This document shows positions 46,520-54,397 of a stretch of 64,000 bases of DNA, piece after piece (position 1 is the stretch's first letter; each line of letters opens with the position of its first letter). A model generated the notes under the pieces. It was not told where the DNA came from and did no database searches. It saw only the letters and a program-made list of their open reading frames with translations. Made by a program: the position numbers and the translations under genes. Origin of the DNA: an uncultured Lachnospiraceae bacterium (GTDB taxonomy: Bacteria; Bacillota; Clostridia; Lachnospirales; Lachnospiraceae); contig CALGVA010000037.1 in NCBI GenBank assembly GCA_937920345.1, positions 31,819 to 95,818 on the forward strand, written 5' to 3'.

Positions 46520-47275
46520 ATGAACATCGCAATCGTCACGGGCGCTTCTTCCGGCATGGGAATGGAGTTTGCCAGACAACTGGATCACAGCCTGCGCAAG
46601 ACGGATGAAATATGGCTGCTGGCCCGCAGAAGAGAGCCCATGGAAGAACTTGCGGACGCCATGCGGACAAGAGCCAGAACCATCGTCATCGATATGACAA
46701 ATGAGAAAGAAATAGATCAATTTGCGGAAGTTCTGGCAATCAGCAATCCGAAGATCACCGTGCTGGTAAATTGTGCGGGAGTGGGGAGCCATGGCGCATT
46801 TTTAAAACAGAGCGATGAAGATGTGGCGGCAATGGTACGCCTGAATATTATGGCGCTGACACAGATGACCAAGATCTGTCTGCCGTACATGCGCCGGGGA
46901 AGCAGGATCATTCAGTTCTCCTCGGGCGCGGCGTTCGTGCCGCAGGCGGCATTCGCGGTCTATGCGGCTTCGAAATCCTATGTCTATTCATTAAGCCGGG
47001 CTTTATCCAAAGAACTGCGGGGAAGAGGAATCAGCGTCACGGCTGTCTGTCCCGGACCGGTCGACACACCTTTCCTGGAACATGCTTACGGGGACGCATC
47101 GCATATTAACGGACTAAAGAAGCTGACAATGGCGAAGACGGAATGTGTGGTGGCCAGAGCGATTGCGGATTGTAAGACGGGAAAGTCAGTTTCGGTCTGT
47201 GGACTGCCCATGAAGGCGCTTTATCTGATGACACAAGGTCTACAGAATGTGCTGCAGATGTTTATGAGCGGGTAA
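46520..47275 (+). CDS. Short-chain dehydrogenase/reductase
   Basis: The 251-residue protein has the SDR nucleotide site TGASSGMG near the N-terminus, NCAGVG (the N-A-G motif), the catalytic Ser in QFSSGAAF, and the Y-x-x-x-K pair in VYAASKSYVYS, followed by PGPVDTPF. It is a classical SDR using NAD(P)H; the substrate is not predictable. ATG 46520 starts at the first strand of the fold; ATG 46508 is an in-frame alternative lying almost on the AAAGG ribosome site. The 180 bp upstream contain a perfect 8-bp hairpin, TGGACGCA with TGCGTCCA (46420-46448). Confidence 0.9.
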   Translation: MNIAIVTGASSGMGMEFARQLDHSLRKTDEIWLLARRREPMEELADAMRTRARTIVIDMTNEKEIDQFAEVLAISNPKITVLVNCAGVGSHGAFLKQSDEDVAAMVRLNIMALTQMTKICLPYMRRGSRIIQFSSGAAFVPQAAFAVYAASKSYVYSLSRALSKELRGRGISVTAVCPGPVDTPFLEHAYGDASHINGLKKLTMAKTECVVARAIADCKTGKSVSVCGLPMKALYLMTQGLQNVLQMFMSG

Positions 47276-47369
47276 TGTAACAATATGAAAACATAGAACG
47301 CCACGTATTTGTAATAAGATATGTGTAGTTATATATTTACAGGAAAAGATACGGTTTTACGGAGGAAAA

Positions 47370-47840
47370 ATGGCAATAGAACGGGTAAAAGAGTACTTTA
47401 AACAATATGAGATGGAGGCGCGGATCATCGAACTGGCGGAATCCAGTGCAACGGTGGAACTGGCGGCGCACGCGCTTGGATGTGAACCGGCGCGCATCGC
47501 GAAATCGCTCTCTTTTATGGTAAATGATACGCCGGTTCTGGTGATCTGTGCCGGAGATGTGAAGATTGATAATGCCAAATATAAGGCGAAATTTGCAACG
47601 AAAGCCAGAATGCTCACAGCCGAACAGGCGGAAATGCTGATCGGACATGCCGTTGGCGGCGTATGCCCTTTTGGCATCAACGAGGGCGTTGCGGTATATC
47701 TGGATGAGTCGTTAAAACGATTTACCACGGTATTTCCGGCATGTGGAAGCGCAAACAGCGCCATTGAACTGACCATTCCGGAGATGGAGCAGTATTCCGG
47801 CTATACGGAGTGGGTGGATGTCTGCAGGATACGGGAGTAG
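47370..47840 (+). CDS. YbaK/EbsC-family aminoacyl-tRNA deacylase
   Basis: The 156-residue single-domain protein has the YbaK fold with the conserved Lys in RIAKSLSFMV, the AKYKAKF segment, and the glycine loop GHAVGGVCPFGI, then TVFPACGSANSAIELT. Relatives hydrolyse mischarged Cys-tRNA-Pro or Ala-tRNA-Pro and act in trans to prolyl-tRNA synthetase. Which substrate is used here cannot be told. GGAGG is five bases before the ATG. It appears monocistronic or weakly linked to the next gene. Confidence 0.88.
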   Translation: MAIERVKEYFKQYEMEARIIELAESSATVELAAHALGCEPARIAKSLSFMVNDTPVLVICAGDVKIDNAKYKAKFATKARMLTAEQAEMLIGHAVGGVCPFGINEGVAVYLDESLKRFTTVFPACGSANSAIELTIPEMEQYSGYTEWVDVCRIRE

Positions 47841-47944
47841 CCGGTGACAGTGAAGCCGAAGGCTGAACTGTTACAGTAGCCGCGGAAAAACAGGGCGCAG
47901 TCTTGACAAAGCTGCGACAGTGTGGCTCATAAATGGAGAAAAGC

Positions 47945-48517
47945 ATGAAAAATATGATCATTCAAAAAGGTTCTTACGGCTATATTGAAAATCATAAGGC
48001 CGTTACGGCACTCAGAACCATGATTTTTGTTCTGGTATCCGTCGGACTGTATGTGATAGGATATGTGGAGACGGGAAGCAGTAAGAATCCGCTGACGGTC
48101 GTAGCGGTTCTTGGCTGTCTGCCCGCCTGCAAGAGCATGGTGAATTTCATCCTGTTTCTGAAGGCCAAGGGGTGCAGCGAGGCGCTTAAGAATGAAGTCA
48201 GCGTCTTTGATGAGAAGCTGACGGTCTTCTATGATATGTACTTTACTTCCTATCAGAAGAATTATCCGGTCAGCCATATGGCATTAAAAGGCAGCGTATT
48301 ATGCGGCATCACGGAGAACCCGAAATGTGATTGTAATGCGGTCCAAAATCATCTGGAACAGATGCTCACACAGGAAGGAATCAAGAATCTTACGGTTAAG
48401 ATTTTTTCTCAAAAGGATAAGTATATTGACCGACTAAGTCAGTTGGTGGATTTGGAAACCGACGAGCACAGAAACCGGCAGGGGATCATCGACCTGCTGT
48501 ATTCCATTACCATTTGA
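47945..48517 (+). CDS. Uncharacterised protein with two membrane helices (190 aa)
   Basis: I do not recognise a family name. Two adjacent hydrophobic helices (about residues 22-75: MIFVLVSVGLYVIGYVE, then VAVLGCLPACKSMVNFILFL) form a hairpin in the membrane. A soluble C-terminal domain of about 115 residues follows, including VFDEKLTVFYDMYFTSYQKNYP and a C-x-C pair (NPKCDCNAV). ATG 47945 has GGAG six bases upstream; ATG 47933 is in frame but lies before that site. The spacing to the next gene is short (63 bp), so it may be co-transcribed with the pseudouridine synthase. Confidence 0.75.
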   Translation: MKNMIIQKGSYGYIENHKAVTALRTMIFVLVSVGLYVIGYVETGSSKNPLTVVAVLGCLPACKSMVNFILFLKAKGCSEALKNEVSVFDEKLTVFYDMYFTSYQKNYPVSHMALKGSVLCGITENPKCDCNAVQNHLEQMLTQEGIKNLTVKIFSQKDKYIDRLSQLVDLETDEHRNRQGIIDLLYSITI

Positions 48518-48580
48518 CCGGGGTAAGAACGGTTATGATTTGCATTTTGCATGAATCATAAGGAAAACGGAGACAACGCC

Positions 48581-49684
48581 ATGTATCAGACGATCATCAC
48601 GGATCGGGAAGCCGGACAGCGGTTCGATAAATATCTTCACAGGATTCTGCCCGGAGCCGGAAGCAGTTTCCTGTATAAGATGCTCCGCAAGAAAAACATC
48701 ACGCTCAATGGTAAGAAAGCTGACGGGAGAGAGAAGACAGCCGCGGGCGACAGTGTGGCCATCTACTTTTCCGATGAGACACTTGCGAAGTTCATGGGCC
48801 GCGGCATCGGAGGAGATACCGCCCGGGCCGCATATGTGGCAGAAGATGCAGTGAAGCGCGGTATGGATGAAGCGGCAGAATATCTGTCTGCATATCACAG
48901 GCTTCCGGAGGTCCGGATACTGTATGAGAACGATCATATATTACTGGCCGATAAGCCGGTGGGCGTATTGTCACAGAAAGCGGCTAAGAAGGACATTTCC
49001 CTGAATGAATGGCTGATTGGATATCTGCTGCATAAAGGCGACGTGACGGCAGATGGCCTTATTATATACAAACCATCCGTCTGCAACCGGCTCGACCGCA
49101 ATACAAGCGGTATTGTGCTCTGTGCCAAGTCTCTTAAAGGCGCTCAGATGCTGAGTGAACTCCTGCAGAACAGAACACTTCACAAATATTATCAGTTGTA
49201 TGTGAAGGGATGTATTTGTGAAGAGCATATGATAGAAGGCTTTCTGGTCAAAGATGAGCGGCATAATAAAGTGACGGTCATACCGGCGGTTACGCCGGAC
49301 ATGAGCACGGGACGACATGCGGGAGGAACGGAGCAGGGAAGCGAAGGCGCCTATATCAGAACCGCTTACAGACCGCTTAAGCGGGAAGGTGATAAGACGC
49401 TTCTGGAGGTGGAACTTATGACCGGTAAAACGCATCAGATCCGGGCACATCTGGCAAGCATCGGGCATCCGTTATTAGGAGATTACAAATACGGGGATAA
49501 GGCGTGGAATGATATTTATCAGAAAAAATATCATATCAGTTCTCAACTTCTGCATGCCTATAAAGTCGTGTTCCCGCAGTTGGAAGAACCGTTTGCGGAT
49601 ATCAGCGGCCGGACCTTCTATGCTGAACTGCCGGATCTCTTCCGGCAAGTAGTCGGGCAGGCGGAACCGTATGCAAAACCGTAA
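48581..49684 (+). CDS. RluA-family pseudouridine synthase
   Basis: The 367-residue protein has an N-terminal S4 domain (about 1-60: FDKYLHRILPGAGSSFLYKMLRKKNI) and a catalytic domain with the RluA signature CNRLDRNTSGIVLCAK (catalytic Asp near residue 180), plus the late motif TGKTHQIRAHLASIGHPLLGDYKYG. It modifies uridines in 23S rRNA or tRNA, target unknown. The catalytic domain is interrupted by a short low-complexity insertion (TPDMSTGRHAGGTEQG). ATG 48581 has GGAG eight bases upstream; an earlier ATG (48551) has none. Confidence 0.92.
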   Translation: MYQTIITDREAGQRFDKYLHRILPGAGSSFLYKMLRKKNITLNGKKADGREKTAAGDSVAIYFSDETLAKFMGRGIGGDTARAAYVAEDAVKRGMDEAAEYLSAYHRLPEVRILYENDHILLADKPVGVLSQKAAKKDISLNEWLIGYLLHKGDVTADGLIIYKPSVCNRLDRNTSGIVLCAKSLKGAQMLSELLQNRTLHKYYQLYVKGCICEEHMIEGFLVKDERHNKVTVIPAVTPDMSTGRHAGGTEQGSEGAYIRTAYRPLKREGDKTLLEVELMTGKTHQIRAHLASIGHPLLGDYKYGDKAWNDIYQKKYHISSQLLHAYKVVFPQLEEPFADISGRTFYAELPDLFRQVVGQAEPYAKP

Positions 49685-49728
49685 CGAGGATACTGTAAGA
49701 CAGATGCGTTAAGTGAGGAATGAAACTT

Positions 49729-50265
49729 ATGGCGACCTGGAATTCCCGCGGCTTGCGCGGTTCAACATTAGAGGATCTGATCAACCGGACCAATGAGAAA
49801 TATCTCGAGAACGGGCTGGCGCTGATCCAGAAAATACCGACCCCCATCACCCCGATCAACATCGACAAGGAGAGCCGGCATATTACGCTCGCTTATTTTG
49901 ACCAGAAGAGCACGGTGGACTATATCGGCGCGGTACAGGGGATTCCGGTCTGCTTCGATGCCAAGGAATGTGCCGTGGACACTTTTTCCCTTCAGAATAT
50001 CCATGAACATCAGGTGGAGTTCATGGGGCAGTTTGAGAAGCAAAAAGGGATTGCCTTCTTCCTGATATATTATTCCCATAAGGATATTTTCTATTATCTG
50101 CCTTATGAGATGCTGCGGTTCTTCTGGGACAGGGCGAAGGAGGGCGGCAGGAAAAGCTTTCGTTATGAAGAACTGAATCCGGCATATATTTTACCGAAGA
50201 AACACGGGATTTTAGTCCCATATCTGGATATGCTGCAAAAGGATCTGGATGACCGGGTTGAATGA
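49729..50265 (+). CDS. recU: Holliday junction resolvase RecU
   Basis: The 178-residue nuclease resolves four-way DNA junctions in recombination and chromosome segregation in Firmicutes. The family features are present: N-terminal WNSRGLRGSTLEDLIN, the metal-site block STVDYIGAVQGIPVCFDAKE (Asp and E-x-K-like acidic residues of the endonuclease fold), and the following HQVEFMGQFEKQKG. It is shorter than Bacillus RecU but in the clostridial size range. ATG 49729 has GAGG ten bases upstream. Unlike in Bacillus, there is no penicillin-binding protein gene next to it. Confidence 0.88.
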   Translation: MATWNSRGLRGSTLEDLINRTNEKYLENGLALIQKIPTPITPINIDKESRHITLAYFDQKSTVDYIGAVQGIPVCFDAKECAVDTFSLQNIHEHQVEFMGQFEKQKGIAFFLIYYSHKDIFYYLPYEMLRFFWDRAKEGGRKSFRYEELNPAYILPKKHGILVPYLDMLQKDLDDRVE

Positions 50266-50279
50266 GAAGCAAGAAAAAA

Positions 50280-50308
50280 TTGACAAAGAGAATAAAGTAG
50301 GGTATAGT
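50280..50308 (+). promoter_or_regulatory. Promoter of the histidine operon
   Basis: TTGACA (50280-50285, consensus), 17 bp, TATAGT (50303-50308). It overlaps the end of recU closely. The transcript would start near 50315 and carry a leader of about 118 nt with hairpins AATTCG/CGAATT and CACTTT/AAAGTG; no T-box motif is visible. Confidence 0.75.
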
Positions 50309-50432
50309 GTATAAAGTTTAATTCGTCAGCGAATTAGCGAGTTAGCACTTTAAAGCAATAAAGTGATTTGCATAGAAAGAAGCTGGCACAGATATACGCA
50401 GATTCGCAGGCTGAGCAGGAATGGAGATTATC

Positions 50433-51545
50433 ATGAGCAGAAAATTAGTACATACACCGGAAGGGGTAAGAGACATATATGGCGACGAGAAGGCAAAGAA
50501 GACAGTTGTGGAACGGCTTTTGCACGAGAAGATACATAGCTGCGGCTATCGGGATATTCAGACGCCTACCTTTGAATTTTTTGACGTTTTTTCCAAGGAG
50601 GTAGGTACAACGCCATCCAAGGAACTGTATAAGTTCTTTGATAAAGAGGGTAATACGCTGGTTCTCCGGCCGGATTTTACACCATCCATTGCCAGATGCG
50701 CCGCGAAGTACTTTATGGATGAGGATGTGCCGATCCGTTTCTGTTATCAGGGCAATACGTTTACAAACACTTCGAATCTTCAAGGCAAATTGAAAGAAGT
50801 GACCCAGATGGGTGCCGAACTGATCGGGGACGATTCCGTGCAGGCGGATGCCGAGATGATTGCCATGACGATAGAAGCGCTGTACCATGCCGGACTGTCC
50901 GATTTCCAGATCAGTATCGGAAATCTGGAATATTTCAAGGGAATCTGTGCTGAGGCAGGTCTGGATGAGGAGACGGAACTGGAACTGCGGGAGTATATAT
51001 CCGGTAAGAACTATTTTGGGGCGGAGGAGCTGTTAGACCGCATTCATGTGAAAAAGAAAAATAAAGAACTGCTTCTTAAGGTGGGCGATCTGTTCGGCAC
51101 GGTGTCGATTCTGGAGGAAGCGAAGAAGGCCGTCTCCAATGAACGCTCCAGGAATGCGATAGACCGTCTTGAGAAAGTTTATCAGGTGCTCTGTGATTAC
51201 GGTGTGGAGAAATATGTTTCCTTTGACCTTGGCATGTTAAGTAAGTATAATTACTATACGGGCATTATTTTCAAGGGATATACTTACGGCGTGGGAGATG
51301 CCATTGTGAAGGGCGGACGTTACAACAATCTGCTCGGACGTTTCGGTAAAGCCGCCGCCGCCATCGGCTTTGTGATCGTGGTGGATGATCTGCTGGCGGC
51401 AATGGGACGTCAGGGCGTGGTGATTTCCGGTATCGACAGCTATGTGAAGCTGTATTATACCGAAGCAGATTTCAGGGAGAAGCTTCAGGAGGCAAAACAT
51501 CTTAGGGCATCCGGTAAGAATGTGGAACTGTTGCCGTCAGAGTAA
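50433..51545 (+). CDS. hisZ: ATP phosphoribosyltransferase regulatory subunit HisZ
   Basis: The 370-residue protein is a paralogue of histidyl-tRNA synthetase lacking the aminoacylation role; it forms a complex with short HisG and confers histidine feedback. Seen: TPEGVRDIYG, the class II motif 2 region VLRPDFTPSIARCAA with FCYQGNTF, and motif 3-like GGRYNNLLGRFG. The absence of a C-terminal anticodon-binding domain distinguishes it from HisS. ATG 50433 has GGAG six bases upstream. First gene of the operon. Confidence 0.93.
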   Translation: MSRKLVHTPEGVRDIYGDEKAKKTVVERLLHEKIHSCGYRDIQTPTFEFFDVFSKEVGTTPSKELYKFFDKEGNTLVLRPDFTPSIARCAAKYFMDEDVPIRFCYQGNTFTNTSNLQGKLKEVTQMGAELIGDDSVQADAEMIAMTIEALYHAGLSDFQISIGNLEYFKGICAEAGLDEETELELREYISGKNYFGAEELLDRIHVKKKNKELLLKVGDLFGTVSILEEAKKAVSNERSRNAIDRLEKVYQVLCDYGVEKYVSFDLGMLSKYNYYTGIIFKGYTYGVGDAIVKGGRYNNLLGRFGKAAAAIGFVIVVDDLLAAMGRQGVVISGIDSYVKLYYTEADFREKLQEAKHLRASGKNVELLPSE

Positions 51546-51616
51546 TTACTTCGCAAACGCTAAAAGACGAAGTGGAAAAGAAAAATATAAAACCGTAGAA
51601 AGAGTGCTTGGATAAA

Positions 51617-52261
51617 ATGAGTGAAGACAGATATTTAACCTTTGCCCTCGGCAAAGGCAGGCTTGCCAATAAAACAATGGATCTATTTGAGAAGATCGGC
51701 ATCACTTGCGATGAGATGAAGGATAAGGATTCCCGGAGGCTTATTTTTGTAAATGAGGAACTGAAGCTGAAATTTTTCCTTGCAAAAGGTCCGGACGTGC
51801 CGACTTATGTGGAATATGGAGCCGCGGATATCGGCGTTGTCGGCAAGGATACCATCATGGAAGAAAACAGAAGGGTCTATGAGGTGCTGGATCTTGGATA
51901 CGGCAAGTGCCGGATGTGCGTGTGCGGACCGGAGAGTGCCGGGGAGTTATTACAGCACCATGAGATGATCCGCGTAGCCAGCAAATATCCGAATATTGCC
52001 AAAGACTATTTCTACAATAAAAAGCATCAGACAGTAGATATCATCAAGTTAAACGGCTCTGTAGAACTCGGTCCGATTGTACAGCTTGCCGATGTGATCG
52101 TGGATATCGTGGAGACGGGTTCGACGCTGAAAGAAAACGGTCTGAAAGTATTAGAAGAAATCTGTCCGTTGTCGGCGCGCATGATCGTAAATCAGGTCAG
52201 TATGCAGATGGAACCGGAGCGGATCAAGAAGCTGATTCACGATTTGCGAAAGCATATCTGA
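51617..52261 (+). CDS. hisG: ATP phosphoribosyltransferase, short form
   Basis: The 214-residue catalytic subunit joins ATP and PRPP, the first step of histidine synthesis. It has the short HisG form without the C-terminal regulatory domain, fitting with the adjacent hisZ. Seen: FALGKGRLANKTMDLFEKIG, AADIGVVGKDTI, and the PRPP loop DIVETGSTLKENGL. ATG 51617 is the likely start; a TTG three codons earlier is in frame. Between hisZ and hisG lies an inverted repeat, ACTTCG/CGAAGT (51548-51573). Confidence 0.95.
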   Translation: MSEDRYLTFALGKGRLANKTMDLFEKIGITCDEMKDKDSRRLIFVNEELKLKFFLAKGPDVPTYVEYGAADIGVVGKDTIMEENRRVYEVLDLGYGKCRMCVCGPESAGELLQHHEMIRVASKYPNIAKDYFYNKKHQTVDIIKLNGSVELGPIVQLADVIVDIVETGSTLKENGLKVLEEICPLSARMIVNQVSMQMEPERIKKLIHDLRKHI

Positions 52262-52326
52262 AGAAGGCGTAACGTTTCACTGCAAGCCAATGGCAAATAT
52301 ATGATATAATGGAAACGAGGAATATG

Positions 52327-53619
52327 ATGAGAACAGTCAGATTAACTGCGGAAACGCAGAAAGACATACTGGGTACGCTGCTTAAGAGAAGCCCGAATAA
52401 CTATACGGAGTATGAAACCATCGTCGCCGATATCATCAAGCGTGTGAGAGAACAGGGGGACGGCGCGGTTTTTGAGTATACGAGGAAATTTGATAAATGG
52501 GAGATTAACGCGGAGAATATTCGCGTGACGGATGCCGAGATCGACGAAGCTTTTGCGGCAATGGATAAGCGTTTTGTGGAGGTCATGCAGCGCTCGGCAG
52601 CCAATATCGAGGATTTTCACCGCAGACAGTTGCGCAACAGCTGGATTGACACCAGACCGGATGGCAGTATTCTGGGTCAGCGGATTCTGCCGGTCGCAAT
52701 ATCCGGCGTGTATGTGCCCGGCGGCAAAGCCGCCTATCCGAGCAGTCTTCTGATGAATGTGATTCCGGCTAAGGTGGCCGGCGTATCGAAGATCATCATG
52801 ACGACGCCGGCAGGCGCTGACGGCAGGGTCAATCCCGGCACGCTGGCCGCCGCCAGAATCGCGGGTGTAGATGAAATCTATAAAGTGGGAGGCGCACAGG
52901 CGATCGCGGCCATGGCGTTTGGCACACAGAGTATCCCGAAGGTAGATAAGATTACCGGACCGGGCAACATTTTCGTGGCGCTCGCCAAGAAAGCGTGTTT
53001 CGGCTATGTAAGCATCGATTCGATCGCGGGTCCCAGCGAGATACTGGTGATTGCGGATGAGACGGCAAATCCGCGTTATGTGGCGGCAGACCTGCTTTCA
53101 CAGGCAGAACACGACGAACTGGCCAGCGCGATTCTGATCACCACAGACGAACGTGTGGCGGAGGCGGTGAACCGGGAGATCGAACATTTCCTGCAGACGT
53201 TGTCCCGGGAGGAGATTATTCGGAAGTCTCTGGACAATTACGGATTCATTCTGCTGGCGGATTCCATGGCGGATGCCGTGGCCGCTGCAAATGCTGTTGC
53301 ATCGGAGCATGTAGAGATCCTGACGAAAGATCCATATAATGTAATGACGAAGATTCAGAATGCAGGCGCGATTTTCCTGGGAGAGTATTCTTCCGAACCT
53401 CTGGGGGATTATTATGCGGGACCGAATCATATCCTGCCGACCAACGGGACGGCAAGGTTTTTCTCACCGCTAAGTGTGGATGATTTCGTGAAGAAGACCA
53501 GCATTATATCCTATTCCGAAGAAGCGCTTTATAAGGCGCATCAGGATATCGAACTTTTTGCCGAAAAAGAGGGACTGACGGCGCATGCAAACTCCATCCG
53601 GGTGCGTTTTCAGGAGTGA
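52327..53619 (+). CDS. hisD: Histidinol dehydrogenase
   Basis: The 430-residue zinc enzyme oxidises histidinol to histidine in two NAD-linked steps, the last of the pathway. Seen: SGVYVPGGKAAYPSSLLMN, KVGGAQAIAAMAFGT, DSIAGPSEILVIAD, the zinc ligands in SQAEHDELASAI, the catalytic Glu-His in ASEHVEIL, and GPNHILPTNGTARF near the C-terminus. ATG 52327 has ACGAGG six bases upstream; ATG 52309 and 52324 are in frame but fit less well. A TATAAT at 52305-52310 has no good -35 partner. Confidence 0.96.
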   Translation: MRTVRLTAETQKDILGTLLKRSPNNYTEYETIVADIIKRVREQGDGAVFEYTRKFDKWEINAENIRVTDAEIDEAFAAMDKRFVEVMQRSAANIEDFHRRQLRNSWIDTRPDGSILGQRILPVAISGVYVPGGKAAYPSSLLMNVIPAKVAGVSKIIMTTPAGADGRVNPGTLAAARIAGVDEIYKVGGAQAIAAMAFGTQSIPKVDKITGPGNIFVALAKKACFGYVSIDSIAGPSEILVIADETANPRYVAADLLSQAEHDELASAILITTDERVAEAVNREIEHFLQTLSREEIIRKSLDNYGFILLADSMADAVAAANAVASEHVEILTKDPYNVMTKIQNAGAIFLGEYSSEPLGDYYAGPNHILPTNGTARFFSPLSVDDFVKKTSIISYSEEALYKAHQDIELFAEKEGLTAHANSIRVRFQE

Positions 53620-53740
53620 TCGGGAACGATTTGTTTGAACAGGATTCCATATCACATGAAATTGTAAGCTGAAGGATATCAGGGTGCAGAGGCAGGAATG
53701 CCGGGAGCAGATGACATTTCAGCAGAAAGAGGGTTTATAA

Positions 53741-54331
53741 ATGACCAGAACCGCAAATATTAACCGTAAAACGAAAGAAACGGATATTACGCTCTCTCTT
53801 AATATTGACGGAACGGGCGTCTCGGATGTGCATACCGGAATCGGTTTCTTTGATCATATGCTGGAAGGATTTTCCAGACACGGTTTTTTTGATTTAAAAC
53901 TGAAAGTAAACGGAGATTTGGAAGTGGACGGACACCATACCGTGGAAGATACGGGGATTGTGCTTGGCACGGCGATCAGGGAAGCAATCGGAGACAAGGC
54001 GGGAATCAGGCGATACGGTTCCTTTGTTCTGCCGATGGACGACGCACTCTGCCTGTGCGCTGTTGACTTATGCGGGAGACCGTATTTTGCTTTTGACTGC
54101 GCATTTGATGTTGAGCGCGTAGGAGCGCTTGATACGGAACTGGTAAAGGAATTTTTCTATGCCGTCTCTTACGGCGCAGGCATGAATCTGCATATTAAGA
54201 TGCTGAGCGGTGCGAATGCCCATCATATGATTGAAGCGATGTTTAAGGCATTCGGCAAGGCGCTGGATGAGGCGACGTCTTATGATGAACGGATTCGCGG
54301 CGTACTCAGCACTAAGGGCGCGCTGGCATAG
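53741..54331 (+). CDS. hisB: Imidazoleglycerol-phosphate dehydratase
   Basis: The 196-residue monofunctional enzyme dehydrates imidazoleglycerol phosphate to imidazoleacetol phosphate using two manganese sites. Metal motifs are GHHTVEDTGI (about residue 66) and NAHHMIEAMFKAF (about 165); GIGFFDHMLEGFSRHG is also present. No N-terminal phosphatase domain, so histidinol phosphate must be hydrolysed by another protein. GAGGG precedes the ATG by about eight bases. It follows hisD by 121 bp and leads to the HisIE fusion 66 bp later. Confidence 0.96.
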   Translation: MTRTANINRKTKETDITLSLNIDGTGVSDVHTGIGFFDHMLEGFSRHGFFDLKLKVNGDLEVDGHHTVEDTGIVLGTAIREAIGDKAGIRRYGSFVLPMDDALCLCAVDLCGRPYFAFDCAFDVERVGALDTELVKEFFYAVSYGAGMNLHIKMLSGANAHHMIEAMFKAFGKALDEATSYDERIRGVLSTKGALA

Positions 54332-54397
54332 TCCCTCGCGACATGAGCACGGCGTATGCCTGCGGAAATAAACAGAAGAAAGGTATCAGCACTTACT

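Noticed and set aside
50309..50432. Histidine T-box riboswitch
   Set aside because: The conserved T-box sequence and a terminator/antiterminator pair are missing.
51542..51616. Terminator between hisZ and hisG
   Set aside because: The ACTTCG/CGAAGT inverted repeat has no T-run and the genes are clearly one pathway unit.
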